Shown: positions 43,499 to 55,300 of the stretch, piece by piece
Layout: each line of letters begins with the position of its first letter
Position numbering within the stretch: position 1 is the first letter of the stretch
DNA from: JBEKIK01 sp963845975
GTDB lineage: Bacteria; Planctomycetota; Planctomycetia; Pirellulales; Thermoguttaceae
Assembly: GCA_963845975.1 (NCBI GenBank)
Contig: CAWJUD010000001.1
Coordinates: 1,612,001 to 1,676,000, forward strand
DNA: 64,000 bases
Direction of reading: 5' to 3'
Notes under the pieces: model-generated
Seen by the model: only the letters and a program-made list of their open reading frames with translations
What the model was told of the DNA's origin: nothing
Database searches by the model: none
Position numbers and translations under genes: made by a program

Positions 43499-44545
43499 GT
43501 GTTTCACTTTGAGCTTGCGCCGGGATCGGCGAAGAAATGCCGCGGAGCTTTCACCTTAGTCGAACTATTGGCAGTAATAGCGATAATCGGCGTCTTAATC
43601 AGTCTTATGCTGCCGGCCGTTCAGATGGTGCGCGAATGTGCGCGGTGCTTGCAATGCACAAACAATCTCAAGCAAATAGGCTTGGGAATGCAAAATTACA
43701 TCGGTGAGCGCGTTTACTTTCCCAACGCCGGCCGGGCTGGTCCGAGCTATCCCCAGGACTATTCGCCGCTGGCCCAGATGCTTCCTTACTATGAAGAGAA
43801 AAGTCTACATAATCTGATCAACTTCAAGATCGACATCGGGCATCCCGGCAAGATCGATCTGCCGGTTGCGCTTCGGCCCGCGGCCGCCACCGCGGTTTCC
43901 ATTTTTTTGTGCCCCAGCGATCCCGAGAAGCCAGTCCATGACCTTGTGCTGGTGTCAGTGCTTGTTTCCTATGCCGGCAGCAATTATGCGATGAATGGGG
44001 GGACCGGGTTGGCCGGCACGAGCACCATGCCCGGCCATCCGGCCCAGGCAAATGACGGCATTTGCTGGATCGGCGCGAAACTGAAACCAAAAGACATTCG
44101 CGACGGCACTTCCCACACGCTGGCGTTTGCGGAATCCCTGCGCGGTCCGGGCGGAACGCTTGCAAAGACTGAGAGGCCGAACATGCAAATCTATCGTGCT
44201 TCGCCCTGTTCGACGACCTTGGCTGACGCTGCCGAGTCCGGCGGGCCGGGCGCTTTGCTTCCCAGTGTAACCGGGTGGGACGGCAACCGACTGGCAACCT
44301 AGTTGCGCGGTTGTTCTCCGAACGGCCCGGTAATGACCGGCCGATTTACTCCCAAAAGTCCGATTCCAGACTTGACCACCGGATCGGCCAAACTCTGCGC
44401 GGCCCGAAGCCGTCATCCCGGCGTTGTCAACGCCTGCCTTTGCGACGGCGGCGTGCGGTCCTTCAGCGAGTCGATCGACGAGACGGTGTGGCGCGCAATT
44501 TGGACGCGAGCCGGCGGCGAGATCGTCAGTTTTCCAAACGATTGA
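43499..44545 (+). pseudogene. DUF1559 prepilin-like protein with internal stop
   Basis: A planctomycete DUF1559 protein. The N-terminus has the prepilin cleavage/methylation motif and helix (GAFTLVELLAVIAIIGVLISLMLPAVQ); the middle has CTNNLKQIGLGMQNY and NYAMNGG. After GWDGNRLAT a TAG (44300-44302) interrupts the frame. The same frame then continues the family's C-terminus (SRHPGVVNACLCDGGVRSFSESIDETVWRAI...GGEIVSF) to 44545. So either the codon is a recent nonsense mutation or a base-call error. The GTG at 43499 with GGAGG 8 bases upstream is the best start. DUF1559 proteins are exported pilin-like proteins of uncertain role. Confidence 0.75.
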
Positions 44546-44635
44546 GGCTATTTTACATGTAAACCCAAAACCGCGACCAATGCTCGCGGCTTTACAAAAA
44601 AATCTGACACACATGTTATTGTAAAGGAATATAAT

Positions 44636-45417
<782 letters not shown>

Positions 45418-45421
<4 letters not shown>

Positions 45422-46398
45422 GAATCATCTGCAAAATGGTCTTGGCCCAGGTTTGGCGCCATCCGGCCCGAATGATCTTGACCTCCCTGGCCATTGTCGC
45501 CGCCGCCTGCGTGGTGATTTGGGTGGTAAGCGGATACGACGCCCTGGTCAGGCAATTCGGCAGTTTCGCCTCGGACTATCTGGGCCGCTACGACCTGATC
45601 GTTCTGCCTGAAGTAAAAGGCGTTAGCGAAGTTCCCGGGCTGTCGCCCGAGTTGATCGAGTCTCTAAGCCGCGATGCGGAGGTGGCGGAACTCAATCCCG
45701 TCATGCAAACCCGGGCAAGAATCACGAATCCGAACCTGCCGCCGGAAGAACAAGTGCCGTTCGGGCCGGGCAATACGCCGGTACCGGCGGGCGGCGCACA
45801 AGGCGGAGGATCGGTGCGCAGAACCGGGCGCCAGGCCGGCGGAGGTTTCTCGCCCGGCAGAGGACAACCAGGCGGCGGAGGTCCTGGAGGCGGCGGTATG
45901 CGCCCGGGCATGATGTCCGGTCGAATGCCCGCGCTTGTGGGCACAAAGGCCCTGTTGCCTCCCTACAATATGGTCAAAGGCGATTGGATTGATCCCAATT
46001 TATCCGCTCGAATCGAGGGCGTGCTGAGCGCAAACTCCGCCGAGGCCCTGAAGGCGAGCCTCGGCGATGAATTGTCGGTGACGACCCGCGCAGGCGAATT
46101 TCGCGTGAAAATCATCGGGATCATCAATCAAGTCGCGAAACGGCCCTTCGAAGACGGCGTGCGGCGGGCAACGGCCATGAATGGGCCGCAAAAATTATTG
46201 CGAGGGAAATGTAATGAGGATCAAAGCAAGTTTTCGGCCGATTTGACCTTGTTGCTAAAGTCCTCTATTTTCGAGAGAATAAAGCAACTGGCGCATCTTG
46301 CTCCGTCAGGCTTAGGGACTCCACATATCCAAAAGCCAACCAAGCCTTTGGACGTGCGGTTACGGTCGAGTTGTCGCAGGGCGCAGACTGATTCTTAA
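45418..46398 (+). pseudogene. FtsX/MacB-type permease, N-terminal fragment
   Basis: The start has the MacB-type inner-membrane helix (MILTSLAIVAAACVVIWVVSGYDAL) and the first part of the periplasmic domain up to about residue 255 (EFRVKIIGIINQVAKRPFEDGVRRA). It also carries a Gly-rich insert (residues 118-165). Past about 46190 the sequence loses similarity and the three remaining membrane helices are absent. The missing C-terminus lies at 48870-49148. About 2.7 kb of foreign sequence lies between. Confidence 0.75.
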
Positions 46399-46467
46399 TT
46401 GTCATCTCCCTTTTGTTGCCCTTCCTTTTCATCCGCTCCTTCATTCTCCTGTTCCTTCTTCAGTTTT

Positions 46468-47397
46468 TTATCTTCTTACCTTTTGCCTTTGCCGTTGCCA
46501 ACCATAAGCCAGCAGGCTAAAGGCACCGATGCCGAGGAGGACAAGGGTCGATGGTTCGGGGATGGGAGCAAACGCCAATCCCCATGGATTCAATCCGGTA
46601 GCAAAAGTAGATTGAGTCCCGCTTGGCGTGAATTTGTAGATGTTGCCAACGCCGCCATAAATAGCGCTGGCCGCGAACAGATTGCCGCTGCTGTCGAATG
46701 CCAAGGTCTCAGCATCCACTCCGGTAGCGAACGTGGATTGAGTCCCGCTTGGTGTGAATTTGTAGATGATGTCAGAATACAAATCGTCGGTGAATAGATT
46801 GCCGCTGCTGTCAAATGCCAAGCCCGTTGGAGAGATCACTCCGGTAGCAAAAGTAGATTGAGTCCCGCTTGGCGTGAATTTGTAGATAACGCGAGAATCA
46901 AAATCGGCCGCGAACAGATTGCCGCTACTGTCAAATGCCAAGCTCGATGGAATACTCAGTCCGGTAGCGAAAGTGGATCGAGTCCCGCTTGGCGTGAATT
47001 TGTAGATGATGCCTAAATACTCTTCGGCCACGAATATATTGCCGCTGCTGTCGATTGCCAAGCCCATTGGAGAGTTCAATCCGGTAGCGAAAGTGGATCG
47101 AGTCCCGCTTGGCGTGAATTTATAGATGCTGTAAGAACCCCGATCGACCTCGAACAGATTGCCGCTGCTGTCGAATGCCAAGGTCCACGGATCATTTAAT
47201 CCGGTGGCGAAAGTGGATCGACTCCCGCTTGGGGTGAATTCATAGATGATGTTAGAACCCCAATCGGTCACGAACAGATTATCTGCCACAGCGATGTTGT
47301 TAGAAAGCCAAATGCTAATACCGAACATGACAAACACTTTTCCGCAAATCGTTACCAGTTTCATCACTCCCACCAAAATTGCCAATAACCTTTTCAT
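46468..47397 (-). CDS. PEP-CTERM beta-propeller-like protein
   Basis: 309 residues. The N-terminus is hydrophobic, a probable signal peptide (about 1-38). Six or seven repeats of about 40 residues follow, each with IYKFTPSGT-STFATGL and LAFDSSGNLF, an NHL/SMP-30-like propeller blade pattern. The end PIPEPSTLVLLGIGAFSLLAYGWQRQRQ is a PEP-CTERM sorting signal: Pro-Glu-Pro, membrane helix and basic tail, recognised by an exosortase. The DNA of the blades is nearly identical (about 120-base units), suggesting recent expansion. It lies inside the disrupted permease gene on the opposite strand, so it was inserted. Its ATG has no clear binding box; it is preceded by GGTGTGCG. Confidence 0.75.
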   Translation of the reverse strand: MKRLLAILVGVMKLVTICGKVFVMFGISIWLSNNIAVADNLFVTDWGSNIIYEFTPSGSRSTFATGLNDPWTLAFDSSGNLFEVDRGSYSIYKFTPSGTRSTFATGLNSPMGLAIDSSGNIFVAEEYLGIIYKFTPSGTRSTFATGLSIPSSLAFDSSGNLFAADFDSRVIYKFTPSGTQSTFATGVISPTGLAFDSSGNLFTDDLYSDIIYKFTPSGTQSTFATGVDAETLAFDSSGNLFAASAIYGGVGNIYKFTPSGTQSTFATGLNPWGLAFAPIPEPSTLVLLGIGAFSLLAYGWQRQRQKVRR

Positions 47398-48248
47398 CGC
47401 ACACCTCCCTTAAGTTTATAAGTGACTTGTCGCCCTGAAGTGACCAAACGACAGAGAATCTCTGCCACCGGAAATCTTGTAAAACTGACCCACAACAAGT
47501 GAGCCAATAGAAGAATGCACACCGGAGCGGTCTTGATGAGATTCAGTAACCCACTGTCTAGGCGCTGACGCTGCCTCTAGTTTTAAGACCTTACGATTAC
47601 TCAGATGACTTGAGGTAGTTTATAAATATACCAACAATGGGAACGATGTCAATGAACGGATGGTTATATACCAAAAGAAAAAAGAGGATGCCTCTATCAG
47701 GGGAGAAAACTGTAGAAAAATTGCCCCAATCAGTTTGGGTGGAGGTGAGTTGCCGCCGAATAGTCGGCCATCTGCCACCCATCCAAAAACAACCTGCTTA
47801 TCGTTGTGGCTCCGCAATGGTATGCATCGGCATTTTGGCGACGGTGGCCTTGCCCCCTAAAACGAATCCAGGCAACATGTGAGAATCAGGTACTGTTGAG
47901 GTGCTCCCCAACTTTGATCCAAGTGAAAGGTTAGTCCATAGGGCTTTGCAGGGTTGGCACATCAAAGTGAGTATTTTTAATTCGCAGAGTTTAACCATTA
48001 AGCGAGTTACATTGACGGTGACTATGATTTCCAAAAGAATGAGCGTTGTATGGCACGGTTTCCTGTACCGTGCAACGTGGCTTTGTTCACAAGCGATCCG
48101 GCGCACCCCAGATCACAGTATGACGTATAGCGCTTGACAACGCCATGTTCGGCTGCGAAAATGAGGTTAAATTCTACCGCACTTCGGCGATCGAATACCT
48201 GTTAGGCAGTCAATCTATTACGACAATTTCGAATAAGGAGTTTAAGCA
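47398..48248. other. Intergenic region inside the permease insertion
   Basis: 850 bases without a supportable gene. A GCACGG/CCGTGC hairpin lies near 48052-48072. Several short frames on both strands have no motif. Confidence 0.4.
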
Positions 48249-48497
48249 ATGAACTTTGTTTGGTTCATCCTCATCGGCATCGCCGCTGGTTGGCTTGCGG
48301 GGCAAATCATGAAAGGCGGCGGTTTTGGCGTGCTCGGCGATTTGATCGTCGGTGTGATCGGCGCCTTGCTCGGCGGATTTCTGTTCGGGCTATTGGGAAT
48401 CACGGCAGGCGGACTGCTTGGGAGCCTGATTACGGCAATGGTAGGCGCAATAGTTTTGATCGCCTTGTTGCGGGTGATTAAGCGCGGAAGCGAATAG
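48249..48497 (+). CDS. GlsB/YeaQ/YmgE family membrane protein
   Basis: An 82-residue protein with three membrane helices (NFVWFILIGIAAGWLAG, DLIVGVIGALLGGFLFG, GSLITAMVGAIVLIAL), Gly-rich loops and a basic tail, matching the GlsB/YeaQ/YmgE (transglycosylase-associated) family. These small membrane proteins are linked to stress responses; their mechanism is unclear. AAGGAG lies about 8 bases before the ATG. It is inside the sequence that splits the permease gene, so it came in with the insertion or by rearrangement. Confidence 0.9.
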   Translation: MNFVWFILIGIAAGWLAGQIMKGGGFGVLGDLIVGVIGALLGGFLFGLLGITAGGLLGSLITAMVGAIVLIALLRVIKRGSE

Positions 48498-48869
48498 CCC
48501 GCCGAAAAGCCCAACAATCGCATGCATCGGAGCCGGCGGTCTGGCTGGTTGCAGATGGAGAGTCTTCACCGCCGGCCCGGCGATGCTTGGCGTTACCTTC
48601 GCCGTCGTCTCGTGATCTCATCCGTACTCCAAAACGTATCAAGAAACCGCCATTTTCTGAAATGGATTTTTTACCGGGAATACGCCTAAAACAACCGACT
48701 GGAACGGTTACGTTAAGCCTATGCAGAGCATAGGGAAGTGCGTGACGGCGATTATCGACCGACGCCGAGTTTCAAAGCGTGGTAGAAGGCCGTGGATGCT
48801 CTAACGCCACAAGTCGATGGCTCGACTGCACCCGTCGGCCGCTTTCACTGTTTTATGTACGACCGTCAC
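48498..48869. other. Intergenic stretch, short repeat only
   Basis: No gene seen. Positions 48601-48623 match 57218-57240 (left flank of the insertion sequence) in 21 of 23 bases. Confidence 0.4.
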
Positions 48870-49148
48870 AGGGGCCCTCTCCCGGCCGAGGCTGTACTCA
48901 TCGGACTGGTGGCCTGCTTGTTGAGTTTCGCCTTCGGGGTAATGGCGGGCTGGTGTGGAACTGGCATATCCCGTTACGTGAGCTTTTTCGGCGGAATGGC
49001 AACCCCGCTGGTCCTGCCCTGGATGAAATTGGCTTTGGGTTTTGCGGCCGCATTGTTCTTGTGCCTGGCCGCGGCTTTATGGCCTGCATATTCCACGGGA
49101 CGCACCGAACCGCTGCGGCTCTTGCAAGCCGGGCGAACCTCCATGTGA
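48870..49148 (+). pseudogene. FtsX/MacB-type permease, C-terminal fragment
   Basis: This frame encodes the last two to three membrane helices of an FtsX-like permease: EAVLIGLVACLLSFAFGVMA, then MKLALGFAAALFLCLAAALWPAYSTGRTEPLRLLQAG, the family's conserved end. It has no matching start and fits the missing part of the gene fragment at 45418-46398. It ends 36 bases before the convergent TolC gene. Confidence 0.75.
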
Positions 49149-49183
49149 TTTAATCTAACTGAAAGAGACGAAAAATCGCCGGC

Positions 49184-50212
49184 TTATTTTGCGAATGGCA
49201 CTTCGCATGGAATGGGACAACCCAAGGCGCGGTAAAGGCGAAATTGCCACTCGTCATAATCGCCCACCGCCCGCAGGTATTCGCGGCGGCTCTGGTCAAG
49301 GGCTTGGATCGACTGCAGCACTTCGAGCGGCAATCCTTGACCTCCGCGGATACGCTCCATGTTCCGCCGGTAAGACTCGCTTGCCACAAGAATTCCCGAC
49401 TGAGCTACGGCGACTTGGCCTCGGAGAGATTTAGTCTGCGTATTCGCCTCGACAATCTCGCGCGCCACCTGATCCATCAGCCTGACTTGGGAAAGCCTGA
49501 CCTGCTGAAGCCGAGATCGGGCGGCGTCGCGGGCGGCCGCTTCCCCCAAGCCGAAATTGCGGAGTTCCCAGTATGCCGTGGCGTCAAAATCGAATCGGCC
49601 GCGAAAATCGGCTACTGTAGAGCCTTGTCCGCCGCCGTATCCCCCTTGGCTTACGTCTAACAGCACGCTAGGTAAAAGCGGCGCGTATTGCTCGCGATTC
49701 AGGCGGTTAACCGCTTCCGCCACAAGGCTGCGGCTCTGGGCCAACTCCGGCCGACGCGACAATCCATCGGCCACCAGTTGGGCGGCATTTGCCTCGTGCG
49801 AAATCAAGTCAATCGGCACAATTGTCGGTTCCGCCGGCAAAAAGACGCGCGTCGGCTCCAAGTTGAGCAGCTCGGCCAGACGGGCCGAGGCAATCTGAGT
49901 TTGCGCGGCGGCTTGCGCAACGGCGTTTTTTCGCAGGGCAAGTTCGGTCGAAGCGCGATCGGCGTCCGCCTGGTTGCCTTGCCCGGTGCGGGCGAATGCG
50001 GCTGTACGTTCGGCAAGTTGTCCCGTGTTATTGAGCGTCTCTTCGGCAATGGACTGTTGCTGATACGCGCGCAACAGATCAAGATATGCAACGGCCGCGG
50101 ATAGGAGAATGTCGTGAGTGGCCGCCGTGGCGGCCCGTCGCCTGGCAGCCATTGCTTGCTCCGCGATCCTGGGCTGGAATACCGCGTCCGTCAATCCGAA
50201 CTTGGCCGACAC
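49184..50212 (-). pseudogene. TolC-type outer membrane efflux protein, main part
   Basis: The outer-membrane factor of the RND efflux pump. This frame contains the helical hairpin repeats of the TolC fold (LDLLRAYQQQSIAEETLNNTGQLAERTAAFARTGQGNQADADRASTELALRKNAVAQA, and a second repeat later with YLRAVGDYDEWQF). The N-terminal part is in another frame (50191-50679); the join is near 50215, where VGGG continues as AIPGVSAKFGLTD. A one-base change in GGCGGCATCCGGCG explains the break. In operon with the membrane fusion protein and RND genes upstream. Confidence 0.8.
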
Positions 50213-50679
50213 CCCGGGAATCGCCGGATGCCGCCCCCAACCGCATACATCCCCAGTCCGGCTTCCACGGCCGAGCGGCTATCGACAGGCACCGTGCCAT
50301 CGTTCGCCTGTAGCGGACCATCATGTTTGATGTAGCTTATACCGGCCCGAATGGTTGGCAGCCATAGCACCCTCGCACCCTTCAACTGTGCATAGGCTTC
50401 GTTGATCTGCTGGTTGGCAAAGCCTATCTGCGGATTCTGACCAACAGCCAGCCTCAGGGCGCTTGAAAAGTCGATGACTGCGGGGTCTTCAAACGTTGCG
50501 ATGCCGCTTCCAGATTCCGTGCGCGCATCCAGGGCCATCGCCTGATCGTCTATTGCGGGATTCTGTCCCCAGGCGGAACCATTTTGTGCGGCAATGCACG
50601 CAACAAGCAACAGGGCGAGTCCTACGGAAACCCTTTTTTGCCGGTTCAAGAATGGTGTTTTTATCAGCGTCCTTGCCAT
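50191..50679 (-). pseudogene. TolC-type outer membrane efflux protein, N-terminal part
   Basis: A signal peptide (VSVGLALLLVACIAAQNGSAWG) is followed by the first TolC helices (DFSSALRLAVGQNPQIGFANQQINEAYAQLKGARVLWLPTI). At VGGG the frame is lost and ends in IRRFPGCRPSSD. The two frames together give a full-length factor of about 490 residues. Start ATG at 50679 with AGGCGG upstream. Confidence 0.75.
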
Positions 50680-51036
50680 GTGCCGCCTGTCGAAGTAACC
50701 CGCGGACCACCCGGTTTAAGCGCGCATTCCAGCACACCGCCGATGGCGTCCTTCACGGGTCTTCGTCATGGCTGTTCTCATAAAATCAGGAAAAATGCGC
50801 AAAATCGGCATTATCGGAGAGTCTTATCTAACCATTTTAATCGCAACTCATCTACAGGCGGGTTTTTGATTAAGGCACTGGAAATACATCCTACTAGCTC
50901 GCGGTTTTTATACCAGGAAACTTTGCGCAATAAACATTGTTTCGCTATTTTATCGCATCGCATACTAGTCCCCACATGACTATTTTAGAGCCATTTTCAT
51001 GGGAAGATTACTGATCTTACATTGATCAAAGGCCGC
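50680..51036. other. Spacer between efflux genes
   Basis: 357 bases, unusually long for an operon interior, with no gene or strong hairpin seen. A separate promoter for the TolC gene could lie here but none is convincing. Confidence 0.35.
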
Positions 51037-52377
51037 TTAGCGTCCTTCCGGCAGGGCTACCTCGACCGCCTGGCCTTCTTGGAGCGAACCGACCTGCGAC
51101 TGGATTACAATTTCATCAGGTTTCAAACCTGAAACCACTTCCACGTCGTTTCCCACTTGGAGTCCCAGAGTAATCCGCGTCCGAACTGCCCGGCTGTCTT
51201 GGACCGTCCAACAATACGTTGACTTGCCCTCGTGGACAACGGCGGAAAGCGGGAGAACATAAACGTCCGTGTGCTCTTGAAGAATGATATGCGCGGTTGC
51301 ATACATCCCGGGCCGGAGTGCGCCACGTGGATTGGGAAGATCCAGTTCCGTTCGCAAGGTTCGATTTGCGCCTAAGGCCCAACTTGTTCGGGTCACTTTT
51401 CCTTCCGATATTTTATCAGGAATGGCCTGCACGCTGATGTATCCCGCCCTGCCCGGTTCGATCTGGGGGGACTCCATTTCGGGCACGTCCACGAACACGC
51501 GGACGACATCGGTGCGGGCGACGGACAAAAGCGGCTTGGCCATGGCAGCGCCTGCCGGCTGTACGAAATCGCCCCGGACAACGTTCCGTTCAGTCACCAC
51601 TCCGTCATACGGGGCGCGGATTTGCGTGTATTTTAAGAGCGTTTTTTGACGGGATAGATCGGCTTGTGCATTTCCATGGCGGGCGCGTGCCACGGATTCA
51701 TTGGCCTTGGCGCTTGCGACCTTGGCTTGGGTCTCCGCGAGCGTGGCCTTGGCCGATGCCACTTTCGCCCGTGCCTCTATCTGTGCCGCCTCGGCGGCCT
51801 TGAGCGAATCCTGGGTCTCATCTTGGAGTTTGCTATCCAGGGAGCCGCCGGCCACCAGTTTGCTGATCCGTTCATACTGCGACTGCCAGCGCACGTAGTC
51901 CGCGTCGGCTCGGACGTTTCCCGCCTCCATGAGGCTTATGTTTGCCTGGGCGGTGGCGATGGCGGCCTCTGCGGCATGGACCGCTGCCGCGGACTGCTCA
52001 ATTTCCGCCTGGGTCTGAACCGCCGCCGCCTCTTTCTGCCTTAGTTCGTCTTCCAACTCGGGAATCCGCAATTCCACGAGCAGTTGCTCGGCCTCCACCC
52101 GGTCGCCGATATCCACGTGGAGTTTTTCGACGTAAGCGGGTAGTTTGCATAACAGCGGCGTCTGTTCGAACGCCTCGATCCAGCCCGGCTGCACGCTCTC
52201 CAGGCGGAGCGTTTTTCGCTCGGGCCGGCCGGCGGCGACGCGTAATGCGCCTGCGTCCGCGCCCCTTGCAGATTCCACCCGCTGTTGCTTTGCCGATGAC
52301 GAGGAATAACATCCACAGATGAATCCCGGCACTGCGGCATTCACGGCCAAAAATGTGAAGAAAACGGCGCGATTCAT
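51037..52377 (-). CDS. HlyD-type membrane fusion protein (RND adaptor)
   Basis: 446 residues. The N-terminus (MNRAVFFTFLAVNAAVPGFICGC) has a lipobox-like FICGC, so it may be a lipoprotein anchored in the inner membrane. The first lipoyl half (VEKLHVDIGDRVEAEQLLVELRIPELEDEL), a long coiled hairpin (residues 125-240, Ala/Gln/Glu repeats) and the second lipoyl half (IRAPYDGVVTERNVVRGDFVQPA) follow. Barrel and membrane-proximal domains close the protein. It links the RND pump to TolC. The start is one base after the RND stop, with GGAGAG about 7 bases upstream; a longer frame to 52476 runs inside the RND gene. Confidence 0.9.
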   Translation of the reverse strand: MNRAVFFTFLAVNAAVPGFICGCYSSSSAKQQRVESARGADAGALRVAAGRPERKTLRLESVQPGWIEAFEQTPLLCKLPAYVEKLHVDIGDRVEAEQLLVELRIPELEDELRQKEAAAVQTQAEIEQSAAAVHAAEAAIATAQANISLMEAGNVRADADYVRWQSQYERISKLVAGGSLDSKLQDETQDSLKAAEAAQIEARAKVASAKATLAETQAKVASAKANESVARARHGNAQADLSRQKTLLKYTQIRAPYDGVVTERNVVRGDFVQPAGAAMAKPLLSVARTDVVRVFVDVPEMESPQIEPGRAGYISVQAIPDKISEGKVTRTSWALGANRTLRTELDLPNPRGALRPGMYATAHIILQEHTDVYVLPLSAVVHEGKSTYCWTVQDSRAVRTRITLGLQVGNDVEVVSGLKPDEIVIQSQVGSLQEGQAVEVALPEGR

Positions 52378-52378
52378 C

Positions 52379-55300
52379 TTACGACTCTCCTGGGATGGAC
52401 GAAGGTATGTGGTATGCGCTGCCGGGATCGCCGGGATCCAACGAAACCGACTGCATGCCGGCATGCGATTGCACAAGGGCGAAAACCGAAGGTAGCGCCA
52501 AGAGCGTGGCGGCTGTGGCGGCCGCCAGCCCGCCGATTACTGCCCGGCCCAAAGGCGCGTTTTGTTGACCGGACTCGCCCAAGGCCAATGCCATGGGCAG
52601 CATGCCCGCCATCATCGCGCAGGTGGTCATGAGTATCGGGCGGAGCCGGCTCCCCGCGCCCTCGACGGCCGCCGTGTTTGCGGTTTCACCTTGACGCCGC
52701 CGGTTTTCGGCGAATGTGACCAGCAGAATCGCGTTGGCCATCGCCACGCCTACGGCCATGATCGCGCCGATGAATGACTGAATGTTCAAAGTCGAGCGGG
52801 TAAAGTAAAGCATTATTACAACTCCGGCGATTGCCGCGGGCGCAGTGGATACGGTAACCAGCGACAGGCGCCACGATTGAAAATTAGCGCACAATAAAAG
52901 AAAGATTACAACGATGGCCAACCCTAGTCCCAAGGCCAGCCCGCCCAGCATGTCGCGCATGGGCGGAATCTGTCCGCGGACTTGAACCTTGACTCCGCGC
53001 GGGGGTTCTCCCGCCCGTCTCAGAGCCGCCGAGATTTCCCCTGATGCGGTGCCCAGGTCGGTGCCGGCGATGTTTGCCGTCATGCTCACCTGCCGTTGCA
53101 TGTTATAGCGGTCGATTTCGCCGGGCATGGTTCCAGCGGAAACACTGGCAATGTCTCGAACCAGGATTTGGCCGGCGGCATTTTGTTTTACCGGAACCAT
53201 TTCCAAATCGGCGACCGAGCCGATGGGCTTGATCCCCTTTGGAGTACGCACCACCGGGCGCGGAACCTCTACCTGCACCTGGTATCCGATGCCGGTCTTG
53301 GGATCGGCCCAGTAGTTCGGCACCGTGAAGCGGCTGGACGAGGTGGCCTCGGCCAAAGACCTGGCCACGTCGTTGGGCGTGACGTACACCGTTCCCGCTT
53401 TTTTACGGTCCACCTCAACTTGGATCATGGGATAATCCAGCGATTGCACGATTTGCAGGTCCCGAAGACCCGGGAGCTTGCCGAGCTCGTCCTTCAGTTT
53501 GGCGGCATAGGGGCGAGTCACGCTGAAATCCGGCCCGCTTACAGCCACCTCTACCGGCGTGGGAGAACCAAAGCTCATCACCTCGTTGACGATGTCGGCC
53601 GGTTCAAAGGAAAATTGCACGCCTGGCAGGGCTTGGGCCAATCGTTCGCGGAGTTCCTCCTTATATTGCTCGATGTCGATGCCGCTTTTTCTTTTTAAGG
53701 CCACCCACATCACCGCGTCCTCTGGTCCCCGCATCCACTGAAACACAGCGTTAATAGGATAAGTCGTGGGAATCGTGCCGAGATATCCCAGCGTCATTTG
53801 CACGTTGTCCGCTCCGGCCAAATCTTTGATGACGCCTAGGGCTTTCAAAACGATTTGCTCGGTCCTGTCGATGTCCGTTCCGTCAGGAGCCCGCATACGG
53901 AGCCGGAATTGTCCGCTGTCGATGCTGGGAAAAATCTCCATGCCTAGTCGAGAACCCAATAAACCGATAATCGCCAGGCACGCTGTAAGATAAGCTGCCA
54001 CAAGCGTCCAACGCAAACGGACGATCTTCTCCAGCAGCCGTTCATACCCCTGGCGGAAACGCTCGAACGAGAACGCCGGCAGCCAACCCAATGGAAAAAA
54101 TCGCTTGCCCTGGGGCGGATCACCGGTCGCAGACAATACGGGCGCCTGATTTCCGCCTGTGTGTGCACGACGTAGAATCCAAACCGAGAGCACGGGAACG
54201 AAAGTACTGGATAACAGGTAGGAGGCCAACATCGAAAAACCCACGGCCAGCGACAAGGGCACGAACATCGCCCTGGGCGCCCCTTGCATGAAAAACGACG
54301 AGATGAACACCGCCAGGATGCAGACCATGGCCAAGAGCCGGGGGATCGCCGTTTCGCCGGCGCCATCGCGGACTGCTTGTGCCAAGCCTTGCCAGCGCTC
54401 CAAATGGCTGTGAATGTTTTCGATGGCCACTGTCGCTTCGTCCACCAGAATCCCGATGGCCAGCGCCAGTCCGCCCAGGGTCATCACGTTGATCGTCTGC
54501 CCGGCAAGCCATAGTCCCACCACGGCCGCCATCAGTGCCAGCGGGATGTTCAACAACACGATCATAGCGCTCCGCCAATCACGCAGAAACAAAAGGATCA
54601 TCAAACCAACCAGGACTGCGCCCAGCGCACCTTCGCTTACAACGCCCCAGATGGCTCGGGTCACGTATGGCGATTGATCGAACTCGTAGCTGACGTGAAT
54701 ATCGGGCGGCAGCACGGCTTGCATGTCGGGCAGGGCCGCCTTCACTTCGTTGACTACGCTTAAGGTCGAGGCGTCGGCGCGTTTTGTGACCAGCAAATAC
54801 ACGGACCGGCGCCCATTGACCAGCCCATATCCTGTGGGAGCATCCGTGCTGTCCTGGACATATCCCACGTCTCTAACATAAACCGGCGCCTTGGGGCCGG
54901 TTCGCAAAGGTATTGTTTCCAGGTCGCGCACCTCGCGCACCACCGTATTGACCGGCACGAACGGGTATTTGCCATCGACCGGAAGATTGCCGGACGGACT
55001 GATCACGTTGCTCTGGGCCAGGGCATTGACTACGTCGTCCGGGGTCATGTCGTAGGCCCGCAGCCGTTGCGGGTCGACCGTGATCACCACGGTCCGCTGA
55101 TTGCCGCCGAACGGCGGCGGCGCGGAAACGCCCGGCAGGCTGGCGAACATCGGTCGCACGCGAAACAAGGCCAGGTCCTGGATCTCGCCGATGCTGCGGG
55201 TTTCACTAGACAAAACTAAATACCCCACAGGCACGCTCCCCGTATCGAAACGCATCACGAACGGCGGCACCGTGCCGGGCGGCATGAACGACCGGGCGCG

